A stretch of DNA of 64,000 nt, from contig CAMIGX010000006.1 of the NCBI GenBank assembly GCA_946221385.1, forward strand, positions 1 through 64,000, given 5' to 3'. The stretch's first letter is position 1. Each line of letters opens with the position of its first letter. The position numbers were made by a program, and so were the translations under genes. Shown here one piece after another: positions 29,340 to 39,045 of the stretch. The notes below the pieces were generated by a model. It ran no database searches, was not told the DNA's origin, and was given only the letters and a program-made list of their open reading frames with translations. This stretch comes from an uncultured Propionimicrobium sp. (lineage in GTDB: Bacteria > Actinomycetota > Actinomycetes > Propionibacteriales > Propionibacteriaceae).

Positions 29340-30697
29340 TGGTGCTGGCAGCCTCCACTCAAGCCCCGCAGCCACCCGGCGGGCTTGGCCAGCGCGTCGA
29401 ACCGACGCATCTGCGCAGCTATTTGATCGCGATGGACGGTTGGCTCGAGGCCCGCAAGGGCGAACTGGATGCCATCGACGAGGTCGCGCAGAATGCCGCG
29501 CATGCTGACGAGCTGACCCCCGATATTCGCTTGTCAATGTCACTTTGGCAGTCGATTCAAAATCGCTATGTCCAACTGTTGCGCGTTTGGGACGCTGGTC
29601 GTGTCGGCCCCAAGGAACAAGAACAGCTGTCGGCATTGATTTGGGGACGGCTGGACGACGATGCCCCACAAAGCGCCGCCAAGGGACTGTCGCTGCCGGA
29701 AGCTTGCAAGCTGTCCGACGCGCTCACCAGCCAACTACGCATGCGTCTGCAGCTAGACCCGACTGGCAGCGAATCGTTGGGCAGACTGCGCAATCTGCGC
29801 GCCTCGATGGAACGCCTCCGTGACCAGATCGCTCTCGAACCAGCTCAGACTCGCGGAGCTGCCGAGGCGCACTTCCAGCAGCTCGCCGATCGCGTCGAAG
29901 ATCTAGCAGAACGCGCCAGTCGTGGCGGCGATATCGGCGGCATGCTGGGCCCGTTAGAGAATGAAAGCGCGAAGTTCGAGCGTGATTTGATCGTCAACGG
30001 GGCGCTGCGCCGAGAAGGTGATTCTCAGCCGACCCAGCCCGCTGTGGCAGCTACCAGTCCACACCCCCGCAATACCGCTGACGCAGCACCGCGCCCGGTC
30101 CCCGCGGCCCAGCCGACCATCGCCAAGCCGGTCGAGGACACCTCTGCTGCCGTCGAGCAGCTTTCGAGCTCGCCGCTGCTGGCCCCGCCGGGCGAAGATC
30201 CCCATCACTTCGCGGCGCGAGCCCGCACCGAATTGCTCGCTCGCGGCGCGGCTTTGACTGCGCTGATCGAAAATTCACCCAGCGCCGGTCAATCGTTGAC
30301 GGTGCCCGACGTCACCGTGCTTGGGCCAGTGCCGCAAGACCAAGCAGCGCTTGGGCAGTACATTCACCGCCTGCAGCGCGTCGATCAAGCGATGGATTAC
30401 GTCGAGGAGCGCTGCAAAGCGTTGCTCCCGCCCCACGAACTCGCCGACAATCTGATCGACCTGACTGCCGAGCAATTGCCCGCCGACGAGGTGATCGTCG
30501 CGCTCTTGGACGCCGCCCGCTTAGTGGCTGAACGACCGGCCGCACCAGCCGAAATCTTCGAAGATCTATTGCGGCTAGCTCACCAATATGCGGCCACGCT
30601 GCCAGACGACACCGAATCGGCGCCGCCTGATGCTGTCGCGACGTCGTCGGATGAGGTCGCTGCCAAGGACGACGGTGAGGGGAGTGAGGGCGAATGA
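29339..30697 (+). CDS. Hypothetical helical protein between GlnX-like and PknG genes
   Basis: 452-residue soluble protein with no recognised domain. Residues 1-225 are helical and charged, a Pro/Ala/Thr linker spans ~228-280, and a second helical domain (~285-420) precedes an acidic tail. Its first ATG overlaps the upstream stop by one base (TGATG) and its stop overlaps the pknG start by four (ATGA), so it is surely co-translated with the membrane sensor and the kinase. An adaptor between them is a reasonable guess but nothing in the sequence proves it. Confidence 0.7.
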   Translation: MVLAASTQAPQPPGGLGQRVEPTHLRSYLIAMDGWLEARKGELDAIDEVAQNAAHADELTPDIRLSMSLWQSIQNRYVQLLRVWDAGRVGPKEQEQLSALIWGRLDDDAPQSAAKGLSLPEACKLSDALTSQLRMRLQLDPTGSESLGRLRNLRASMERLRDQIALEPAQTRGAAEAHFQQLADRVEDLAERASRGGDIGGMLGPLENESAKFERDLIVNGALRREGDSQPTQPAVAATSPHPRNTADAAPRPVPAAQPTIAKPVEDTSAAVEQLSSSPLLAPPGEDPHHFAARARTELLARGAALTALIENSPSAGQSLTVPDVTVLGPVPQDQAALGQYIHRLQRVDQAMDYVEERCKALLPPHELADNLIDLTAEQLPADEVIVALLDAARLVAERPAAPAEIFEDLLRLAHQYAATLPDDTESAPPDAVATSSDEVAAKDDGEGSEGE

Positions 30698-33228
30698 AAT
30701 GCCAGCAGCCAGGTTGCAATGGCACGATCGTTGACGGCTACTGCGACGTCTGCGGGATGCCGCCAGGCGCTGATCCGGTCACACCAGCCAGTCCTGTTAG
30801 CTCGGCGACAAATCAGCCGGCTGGGCCAAATCAGCGCGTCAGCTCTAGCCAGCCCCAGGCGAGGCCGTCGAGTGGGCCGGAGACGCTAGTCGAGGTCTTG
30901 CAGCGCAGCGGCCTGCTCGGCCCTCGTCCAGTGCCTGGTCAAGCTGAGCAGCCGGCTGTGCAAAATCCACCAGCCAATCCTCAGCAACGTCAACCGATCA
31001 AGCATGTCTCGACCCAAGAAATGGGCGTTCAGGGCGGTCCGTGCCCGCAGCCTGGCTGCTCGGGGGCCATCGTCGACGGCTATTGCAATGTTTGCGGACG
31101 GCCACCGGTCGTCGTCGAGCCCGGCAATGTCTTGGGCACCGAGATGCAAGAGCATGTCAGCACCCTCGATTTGGGCATGGTCTTGATGGGCTCTGCATTG
31201 GCCGGCACGGATTCTCAGGCTCGGCCACGCGCTGACTACACAGCTAATCGACGCACCCGTATCGGCGCTGGCATCACCCAAGTGCCGCCTGCCCCGGCCG
31301 TCGACCCGGCTAAGGCGATCATGGCCGATCCGGTCGTCCCGCCTAGACGGCGCGTCTGCCCGAACTGCGGCGCACTAGTGGGTCAACCTGACGAAGAAGA
31401 CCCCAAAGGGCAGGTGCGCGGCGAATGTCCTAACTGTGGTCAGCCATTCGATTTCCGTCCGACAATTCAACCGGGCCAAATAATCGCTAATCAGTACGAG
31501 GTCGCCGGCTGTCTGGCCTATGGCGGCATGGGCTGGATTTATTTAGCTCGAGATCGCAATGTCTCGGGCCGCTGGGTCGTGTTGAAAGGGCTCCTCAACG
31601 TCAATGACGAAGACGCCTCGACCGCGGCGAAAATGGAAAAGGAATTCCTAGCTCAAGTCGAGCATCCGCTGATCGTCGAGATTTATAACTTCGTCGAGCA
31701 CGGCGACGCGCGCTATATCGTCATGGAATTCGTGCCCGGACGTTCGATCACTGATTTGATGAAGCAGCGCCGTGAAGAAAATGACGGCGTCATCAATCCG
31801 CTGCCGGTGGATTGGGCGTTGGCTTACATCATCGAGATTTTGCCCGCGTTCAGCTATCTGCATGAACGGGATCTGCTTTATTGTGATTTCAAGCCCGACA
31901 ATTTGATGCAGGTCGAAGATTCCTTGAAATTGATTGACCTGGGCGCTGTGCGGCGGATGGATGACCAAGAATCTCCGATTTTCGGAACGGTCGGATATCA
32001 GGCTCCAGAAATTGCCGAGGTGGGGCCATCGCTGGAATCAGATATTTACACCATTGGCCGCTCCATTTTGGTCATGTGCGCTGATTTTCCGGAATATCGT
32101 ACGGAATTCGTCGATTCGCTGCCGCCGGCTAATCGGCTCGATGTGTTAGCCCGCAATGATTCGCTATATCGGCTCTTGCAGCGAGCTTGTGCGCCAGTGG
32201 CTGAGGATCGTTTCCAATCCGCTGAGGAAATGCGCGTGCAATCTTTGGGCGTGCTGCGGGAGGTCGTCGGACGGCAATCCGGCGGCGCGGCGCTCACCTC
32301 GCAGGTCTCGACGTTATTCCACTCAATCAGTGTGCTGAGCGAGGACGAGATTGGCTGGCAGGAATTGCCGCAGTTGAAAGCTGACGGCGCCGATCCGATG
32401 AATGAGTGGCTGACGGCGCTCAGCGTCGACGAGCCCAAACAGCGGATGCGCGAATTGACCCGTGCGCCGCAGCGGACACCGGCGGTCATCTTGGCCCAGA
32501 TCGAACTATGTCTGCAGGCCGGCGATCTCGGCGGGGTCGCGAAACTGACACACGAAATGTTGACCGAAGATCCGTGGGAATGGCGTGCGGTGTGGATGCA
32601 GGCGCTGGCCGAGGTGCAGGCCGGCAATTGGGCCAATGCGGTGCCGGCGTTCAACACCGTCTACGCGCAGGTGCCTGGCGAATTGGCGCCGAAGTTCGCG
32701 CTCGCGGTGGCCTGCGAACGTGCTGGCCATCAAGCTGCCGCTGAAGAGTTGTACACGGTGTGTGTCAGCGCGGATGCCGGCTATGTGACGCCTTCAGCCT
32801 TCGGCATGGCACGGTTGCGGGCTGCCCGCGGCGACATGAAGGGCTCGCTTGACGCATTGGGCCTAGTTCCGCCGACTTCGCGCGGCTATGGCGAGGCACG
32901 TTTGCGGCGCGCCCGCATCGGACTGGAGCGTGGCCGGACTATCGAAGACATGGACGTGGCGCTCACCTCGGTGCGTGCGGCGAAACTAGATCCGGCGACG
33001 ACCGCCCGGCTCGAAGTGCAGATCTTTGAACGCGCCTTGGGCATCGTGCAGAGCGGCGGTGGCGGCCGGTTCATGCATCGCCTCGACGGTCAGCCCGCGA
33101 CCGAACGCCAGGTACGTACTCAGCTCGAGCAGGCCTATCGAGACCTGGCGCGCTGGACAGATGACCCTGATGAACGAAACCGGCTGCTCGGCAACGCCGA
33201 CAGCAAGCGTAGATGGAGCCTGTTTTGA
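30694..33228 (+). CDS. pknG: PknG-type Ser/Thr protein kinase with TPR domain
   Basis: 844 residues. N terminus: two near-identical four-Cys motifs (Cys3/8/17/20 and Cys117/122/131/134, each GYCxVCG-P), two HVST motifs (Thr107, Thr157), then a rubredoxin-like pair CPNCG (222-226) and CPNCG (245-249). Kinase domain ~265-500: Lys298 in VVLKG, catalytic loop YCDFKPDN (Asp398), DLG at 415-417. TPR-like helices follow to the end. Segments such as YGGMGWIYLARDRNVSGR closely track mycobacterial PknG, which controls central metabolism by phosphorylating the FHA protein GarA. Here an FHA protein is encoded in the same cluster. Soluble, no membrane helix; signal input likely comes through the GlnX-like protein. 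Confidence 0.93.
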   Translation: MKCQQPGCNGTIVDGYCDVCGMPPGADPVTPASPVSSATNQPAGPNQRVSSSQPQARPSSGPETLVEVLQRSGLLGPRPVPGQAEQPAVQNPPANPQQRQPIKHVSTQEMGVQGGPCPQPGCSGAIVDGYCNVCGRPPVVVEPGNVLGTEMQEHVSTLDLGMVLMGSALAGTDSQARPRADYTANRRTRIGAGITQVPPAPAVDPAKAIMADPVVPPRRRVCPNCGALVGQPDEEDPKGQVRGECPNCGQPFDFRPTIQPGQIIANQYEVAGCLAYGGMGWIYLARDRNVSGRWVVLKGLLNVNDEDASTAAKMEKEFLAQVEHPLIVEIYNFVEHGDARYIVMEFVPGRSITDLMKQRREENDGVINPLPVDWALAYIIEILPAFSYLHERDLLYCDFKPDNLMQVEDSLKLIDLGAVRRMDDQESPIFGTVGYQAPEIAEVGPSLESDIYTIGRSILVMCADFPEYRTEFVDSLPPANRLDVLARNDSLYRLLQRACAPVAEDRFQSAEEMRVQSLGVLREVVGRQSGGAALTSQVSTLFHSISVLSEDEIGWQELPQLKADGADPMNEWLTALSVDEPKQRMRELTRAPQRTPAVILAQIELCLQAGDLGGVAKLTHEMLTEDPWEWRAVWMQALAEVQAGNWANAVPAFNTVYAQVPGELAPKFALAVACERAGHQAAAEELYTVCVSADAGYVTPSAFGMARLRAARGDMKGSLDALGLVPPTSRGYGEARLRRARIGLERGRTIEDMDVALTSVRAAKLDPATTARLEVQIFERALGIVQSGGGGRFMHRLDGQPATERQVRTQLEQAYRDLARWTDDPDERNRLLGNADSKRRWSLF

Positions 33229-34763
33229 GCCAGCCGAACGATGTATCGTACGACCGGGACGGCGAACCGATCGCGACTCCGGCCAATGCCGAGCAGCCAA
33301 TCCAGCCCGACCTAGCGCATCTCCCCGCGCAGTCGGTCGACGCGTCACAGTCGGCATATCCTGAAGCCGCGGATCCTTCGTCAGTCGGTGAGCAGCCTGC
33401 AGCGCAGGTGGCTTCCGAGCAGGAGGCCGCAGGGCAGTCGTCGGCTGGTCAAATGTCTGCTGGTCAGATGTCGTGGGCACAGCCACCAAATCTGGACACC
33501 AGCGACTTCGATCCAGAGCTCGCGCCACGCGCGGCAGCCCCGTCCGCGACAGATCCGTCCGCGACAGATCCCGTCCCCGCCTCCGGCGGTGACGGCGCTG
33601 CATGGCAGCAACCACCCTCACGCGGCAGCCGCGGCCGTGCCGTCAGTAATTGGACGATGCAGCCGAAGACTGAACCGCGAGTGCTGGTCGGCGCGATGGA
33701 GGCTTCAGCGTGGATCTCGCCGGAAGGTTTCGACACCCAGGCGATGCCTGCGCCGGCTCCAGAAATGATTGAGATTCAGCGCCGCAGCCGCAGTTTCGAG
33801 TACGCCGGCCAGATCTGTCATCGGTGCGGCGGAAATATCGACTGGGACGGCTATTGCGAACAGTGCGGCGCGAAAGCTCCGTCCAGACGCGATCGTTTCG
33901 ATCAGCAGCCGGCGGGCTGGCTCGCCGGCTTGACCGACCTGGGCATCCGGCATCATCGCAATGAGGACGCGATGGCTCTCGACGCTGACGCGCAACCTGG
34001 ATCGTTGGCGATCGTGGTGGTCTGTGACGGGGTCAGCACCTCGACCGATTCGGATGTCGCCTCATTGGCTGCAGCTGAAGCTGCGCGCGGGGTGCTGCGT
34101 CAGCGCTGCAGTGAATGGGAAGCCCTGCGGACCCTAGACGAGCAGGTCATTGATATCTCCGAGACCACCAATGAAGATCTGATCAACGTCAGCCAGGTCT
34201 TGTTGGACGGTATCTCGGTAGCCAATGACGCAGTCTTAGCCAACACCATTGATACCCAGTCCAGTCCGCCGTCATGCACGCTGGTCGCGGCCTTGGTTAG
34301 AGACGGCCACGCGCTGGTCGCCAGCGTCGGCGATTCGCGTGCCTATTGGGTGCCTGACGAGGGCGAGGCTTTGCAGCTGTCGGTCGACGATTCAGTCGCC
34401 CAAGAGCAGATCGCGCTGGGCATGCCGCGAGAAGAAGCCGAATCTGGGCCGCATAGCCACGTCATCACCCGCTGGTTGGGCCATGACGCGCCTGAGCTCG
34501 CCCCGCATTTCACCGTGCTGCCGCCGCAAGATTCGGCTGGCTATCTGGTCGTCTGCTCGGATGGATTATGGAATTACGCCTCTGCTCCAGCCGAAATCGC
34601 TGCCATCATTCGGCAAAAGACGCAGGACCGCGTCGATGACTTGCCTGCGGCGTGCCGCGATTTGGTCGATTGGGCCAATGAGCAAGGCGGCCACGACAAC
34701 ATCACCGTCACATTGACCAGGCTGGACGCGAAGAAGGCCTCGGCCCAGACCCGTCCGAGCTAG
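33213..34763 (+). CDS. PP2C-family Ser/Thr phosphatase with zinc-ribbon motif
   Basis: 516 residues. The first ~195 are disordered, with internal duplications SAGQM and SATDP; a four-Cys motif CHRCG...CEQCG (Cys202/205/215/218) follows; the PP2C domain runs ~235-510. Metal-site motifs are RNED (249-252), CDGVS (Asp272), VGDSRAYW, CSDGLWN and GGHDNITV. It should reverse phosphorylation by the upstream kinase. ATG 33213 overlaps pknG by 16 nt; a TTG at 33225 with GGAG seven bases upstream and a 4-nt TTGA overlap is an equally good start. Confidence 0.93.
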   Translation: MEPVLSQPNDVSYDRDGEPIATPANAEQPIQPDLAHLPAQSVDASQSAYPEAADPSSVGEQPAAQVASEQEAAGQSSAGQMSAGQMSWAQPPNLDTSDFDPELAPRAAAPSATDPSATDPVPASGGDGAAWQQPPSRGSRGRAVSNWTMQPKTEPRVLVGAMEASAWISPEGFDTQAMPAPAPEMIEIQRRSRSFEYAGQICHRCGGNIDWDGYCEQCGAKAPSRRDRFDQQPAGWLAGLTDLGIRHHRNEDAMALDADAQPGSLAIVVVCDGVSTSTDSDVASLAAAEAARGVLRQRCSEWEALRTLDEQVIDISETTNEDLINVSQVLLDGISVANDAVLANTIDTQSSPPSCTLVAALVRDGHALVASVGDSRAYWVPDEGEALQLSVDDSVAQEQIALGMPREEAESGPHSHVITRWLGHDAPELAPHFTVLPPQDSAGYLVVCSDGLWNYASAPAEIAAIIRQKTQDRVDDLPAACRDLVDWANEQGGHDNITVTLTRLDAKKASAQTRPS

Positions 34764-34787
34764 GCTGAGCCAGTCGGAAGGATTTCA

Positions 34788-36098
34788 ATGGCCGTCTTCT
34801 CTTCGAGCGTCTACCAAAACGAGTTCCTGCCCGCTGGTGGCACGGACGTAAACGCGATCGTTTCGGTCGAGGTCCAAGACGCTGGACAGGCCGGCAGCGA
34901 CGGCGCGGCCGGCGAAATCATCATCATCGACTGCTCGGGTTCGATGGGACATCGATCGATGCGAGCGGCCCGTGACGCCGCGATTGTCGCCTTGGACAAT
35001 ATCTTGGACGGCACATATTTCGCGGTCGTCTCAGGCACCCACGAGGCATATCTGGCCTATCCGATCGTGCAATCTGGCCCAGGCATGGTCCAGATGAATT
35101 CGCGTACTCGCGCTGAGGCGCGCCGCGCGATCGACCGGCTGGTAGCTGACGGCGGCACCGCGATCGGACGTTGGCTGATGTTGACCTTGTCGCTGTTCAA
35201 TTCGATGGGCAACACGCTGATTCAAAAGCACGCGCTGCTGTTGACTGATGGCGCAAATGAGCACGAAAGTCCCGCGCAATTCGAATCTGCGATCAATGCT
35301 TGCCGTGGCCAATTCCAATGCGACGCCCGCGGCGTAGGGACCTACTGGGTCGTCTCTGAGGTGCGTAAGATCGCCCAGGCGCTGATGGGCACCGTCGATA
35401 TCATTCCGCAACCGGAGAATATGGCGGCTGAGTTCGCCCAGATCATGCAGACCTCGATGAGCCGCGGCGTGTCCAACGCCGACCTTCGGGTCTGGGTGCC
35501 ACAAGGTGCGCAGCTGTTGTTCGTCCGTCAGGTCTCGCCGACGGTGGAAGATCTGACCAACAGAGGCATGCGCGTCAATCCATTGACGATCGACTTCCCG
35601 ACCGGTGCCTGGGCCGATGAGGAACGCGAATATCACGTCGCGGTGCGCTTGCCGGCGAAATCAGTGGGCCAAGAGCAGCTCGCTGCCCGCGTCCAATTGA
35701 TGGTCGCCAACCAACCGCGCACCCAAGGCTTGGTGAAAGCCGTCTGGTCGAATGACGCAAACCTGACCGCTCAAATCAACCAGGAAGTCGCCCATTACAC
35801 CGGCCAAGCTGAGCTCGCCGCCGCGATTCAGGAGGGTCTGGCCGCTAAGCAGGCCGGCGACTTGTCGACGGCGACCAGCAAGCTAGGACGCGCCGTCCAG
35901 TTGGCGGCCGAGACGGGCAACACTGAAGCCACGACCCGCCTGCACAAGGTCGTCGACGTGCTCGACACCGCGACCGGCACCGTCCGGCTGCGTCAACAGG
36001 TCGACAAGGCCGACGAAATGGCGCTAGATACCGCGTCGACCAAGACCACTCGTACCCGCAAGCCGGCTGACGAGCAAGCAGGTGACCAGCAGTCGTGA
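34788..36098 (+). CDS. VWA domain protein
   Basis: 436 residues, cytoplasmic. The VWA fold occupies ~18-215 with an intact MIDAS: DCSGS (Asp48, Ser50, Ser52) and LLLTDG further on. A beta-rich middle (~225-320) and a helical, TPR-like C-terminal part (~335-405) follow, then a basic Thr/Arg/Lys tail (TKTTRTRKP) that could be a phosphorylation target. VWA proteins of this type scaffold multiprotein complexes in a metal-dependent manner. GGAAGGA precedes ATG 34788, and the stop overlaps the FHA gene start (GTGA). Confidence 0.9.
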   Translation: MAVFSSSVYQNEFLPAGGTDVNAIVSVEVQDAGQAGSDGAAGEIIIIDCSGSMGHRSMRAARDAAIVALDNILDGTYFAVVSGTHEAYLAYPIVQSGPGMVQMNSRTRAEARRAIDRLVADGGTAIGRWLMLTLSLFNSMGNTLIQKHALLLTDGANEHESPAQFESAINACRGQFQCDARGVGTYWVVSEVRKIAQALMGTVDIIPQPENMAAEFAQIMQTSMSRGVSNADLRVWVPQGAQLLFVRQVSPTVEDLTNRGMRVNPLTIDFPTGAWADEEREYHVAVRLPAKSVGQEQLAARVQLMVANQPRTQGLVKAVWSNDANLTAQINQEVAHYTGQAELAAAIQEGLAAKQAGDLSTATSKLGRAVQLAAETGNTEATTRLHKVVDVLDTATGTVRLRQQVDKADEMALDTASTKTTRTRKPADEQAGDQQS

Positions 36099-36970
36099 GC
36101 GCGCTAAAGCAGTGCCCAAATTGCGGGGTCTTCGTCGATCCGGGTGCCACGTCTTGTGATGTTTGCGGGGCTAGCCTCACGCCGTCGACCGCAGAGCAGA
36201 CCCGCCATCCAGCCGATTACGTCGCTAATCAAGCTGACGCCAGTGCGGTGCTCGCCAGCGCGCATGCCGATGCGCCCAGTTATCACTCGGCCACGAACTC
36301 AGCTGCGGCGCCGTGGTCTACCAAGTCCAGCGCAGCTGACGATGCACGTGATGCGTCGGATCCATCCCGCGGGGCTACCGAGGCTGTTGACGATCCGCAG
36401 CCGCTCGACGCCGCGCAGTCGCCGACCCCAGCTGGCGCTGAGGCACGCCGCGAAGCAACTCCAGCCGCTGGCGAATCCTCGGTGGCACCAGGGATTTCGT
36501 CCCCGCCGGTGGTCGCCGCTGCCGCCCCATCACGCGGCCCGAGCGCTGCAGATACCAAGCAAGCCGGGCCAGTTAAATGGATCGCTGAGGTGTGGGTCGA
36601 TCCCGAATGGTTCCGGCTGCAGCAAAGCCCAGACCAACTGCCCTCCCCAGGCGTGCCGCGCGTCATCGGATTGCGGTCGAATCGAGTGTTGATCGGTCGC
36701 CCGAGCCCTGGCCAGCCGGTGCCAGATATTGATTGTGTAGCTGATTCGGGGGTGAGTCGACGGCAAGCTCAGCTGATCTCGGACGGCATCCGTTGGTTTT
36801 TGGAGGATCTGGGCTCGTCAAATGGCACTTTCGTCGGCCAGGTCGACCGTCCACTGCCCACCCAGCCGATCCGCGGTCGGGTCGAAGTCAGCCCACATGA
36901 CCGCATTTACGTCGGCTCCTGGACGCGCATCGTGATCCGTCCCGCGCTCAAGCAGGAGGCGGAGCTGTAG
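36095..36970 (+). CDS. FHA domain protein with N-terminal zinc ribbon
   Basis: 291 residues. An N-terminal zinc ribbon CPNC...CDVC (Cys7/10/21/24) is followed by a long Ala/Pro/Ser linker (~30-160) and a C-terminal FHA domain (~185-285). FHA phosphothreonine-binding landmarks are the GR pair in VLIGRP, SRRQAQ and SSNGTFV. It likely reads phosphothreonine on PknG or its partners, analogous to GarA, but unlike GarA it lacks an obvious N-terminal ETTS motif. GTG start overlaps the VWA stop by 4 nt. It closes the cluster. Confidence 0.92.
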   Translation: MSALKQCPNCGVFVDPGATSCDVCGASLTPSTAEQTRHPADYVANQADASAVLASAHADAPSYHSATNSAAAPWSTKSSAADDARDASDPSRGATEAVDDPQPLDAAQSPTPAGAEARREATPAAGESSVAPGISSPPVVAAAAPSRGPSAADTKQAGPVKWIAEVWVDPEWFRLQQSPDQLPSPGVPRVIGLRSNRVLIGRPSPGQPVPDIDCVADSGVSRRQAQLISDGIRWFLEDLGSSNGTFVGQVDRPLPTQPIRGRVEVSPHDRIYVGSWTRIVIRPALKQEAEL

Positions 36971-36984
36971 ACTCGTCTGCTGTG
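36968..36984 (+). promoter_or_regulatory. Putative purA promoter -10 and start region
   Basis: TAGACT at 36968-36973 followed by CGTCTGCTGTG; the same 17-bp string occurs at 62344 before the asparaginase gene. Transcription from about 36981 would give purA a leader of roughly 96 nt, containing a small CGCT/AGCG hairpin and the AAAGGA ribosome-binding site. Confidence 0.5.
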
Positions 36985-37074
36985 CTCGGTTGATCGCTCC
37001 GCGTAGCGGGGTCCGGCGACCGAACGGCATATGCAATGCGGCGAGACGAATTCGTCAAAGCTGAAAGGACGTGA

Positions 37075-38361
<1,287 letters not shown>

Positions 38362-38362
38362 C

Positions 38363-39043
38363 ATGATCACCCCCGCTGATTTCTGGCTGGCTGACGTCGG
38401 TCCGCGGCTAGTCGTGATGGATGTCGATTCGACTTTTCTGCGTCAAGAGGTCATCGAGGAGTTGGCTGATCGGGCCGGAAAGCGTGACGAGGTGACCCGT
38501 ATCACGACCGCGGCGATGCGTGGTGAGCTGGATTTCGCGCAATCTCTCGAACAGCGGGTAGCGACTCTGGCTGGACTACCAGCGACGATATTTGACGAGG
38601 TCCGTTCCACATTGCAGCTAAATGACGGGGTGAAACATTTCATCACTGCGCTGCAAGCAGCGGGCTGGCCGGTCGGGCTGGTGTCTGGCGGCTTCAATCA
38701 GGTCGTGCAGCCCTTGGCAGCCGAACATGGCATTCGACTAGCCCGCGCGATCACCCTGGAGGTCGTCGACGGGCAGCTGACCGGCAAGACCACCGGACCA
38801 ATCGTCACCCGGGTCGCGAAAGCCGAAATTTTGCGCGAATTCGCGGGTCAAGCCGGTTTGCCCGTCGAACAGGCGATCGCGATCGGTGACGGCGCAAATG
38901 ACATTGACATGGTCACACTCGCGCAAGTGGGGATCGCGTTCAACGCTAAACCTGCGCTGCGGGCAGTCGCTGACGTCGTCGTCGACGGCCCGATGGATCA
39001 ATTGCTGGCGCCTTTTGGGCTGTCAGCAGCTGGAGGGAAGTAG
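38363..39043 (+). CDS. serB: Phosphoserine phosphatase (HAD family)
   Basis: 226-residue HAD phosphatase, the last step of serine biosynthesis. HAD motifs are DVDST (nucleophile Asp19 and Asp21), VSGGFNQV (motif II serine), Lys in RVAKAEI and GDGANDIDM (motif IV). It lacks an ACT domain. The gene starts 1 nt after the purA stop and ends 2 nt before purB, so it is inside a purA-serB-purB operon; serine supplies one-carbon units for purines, which makes the grouping sensible. Confidence 0.93.
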   Translation: MITPADFWLADVGPRLVVMDVDSTFLRQEVIEELADRAGKRDEVTRITTAAMRGELDFAQSLEQRVATLAGLPATIFDEVRSTLQLNDGVKHFITALQAAGWPVGLVSGGFNQVVQPLAAEHGIRLARAITLEVVDGQLTGKTTGPIVTRVAKAEILREFAGQAGLPVEQAIAIGDGANDIDMVTLAQVGIAFNAKPALRAVADVVVDGPMDQLLAPFGLSAAGGK

Positions 39044-39045
39044 CC

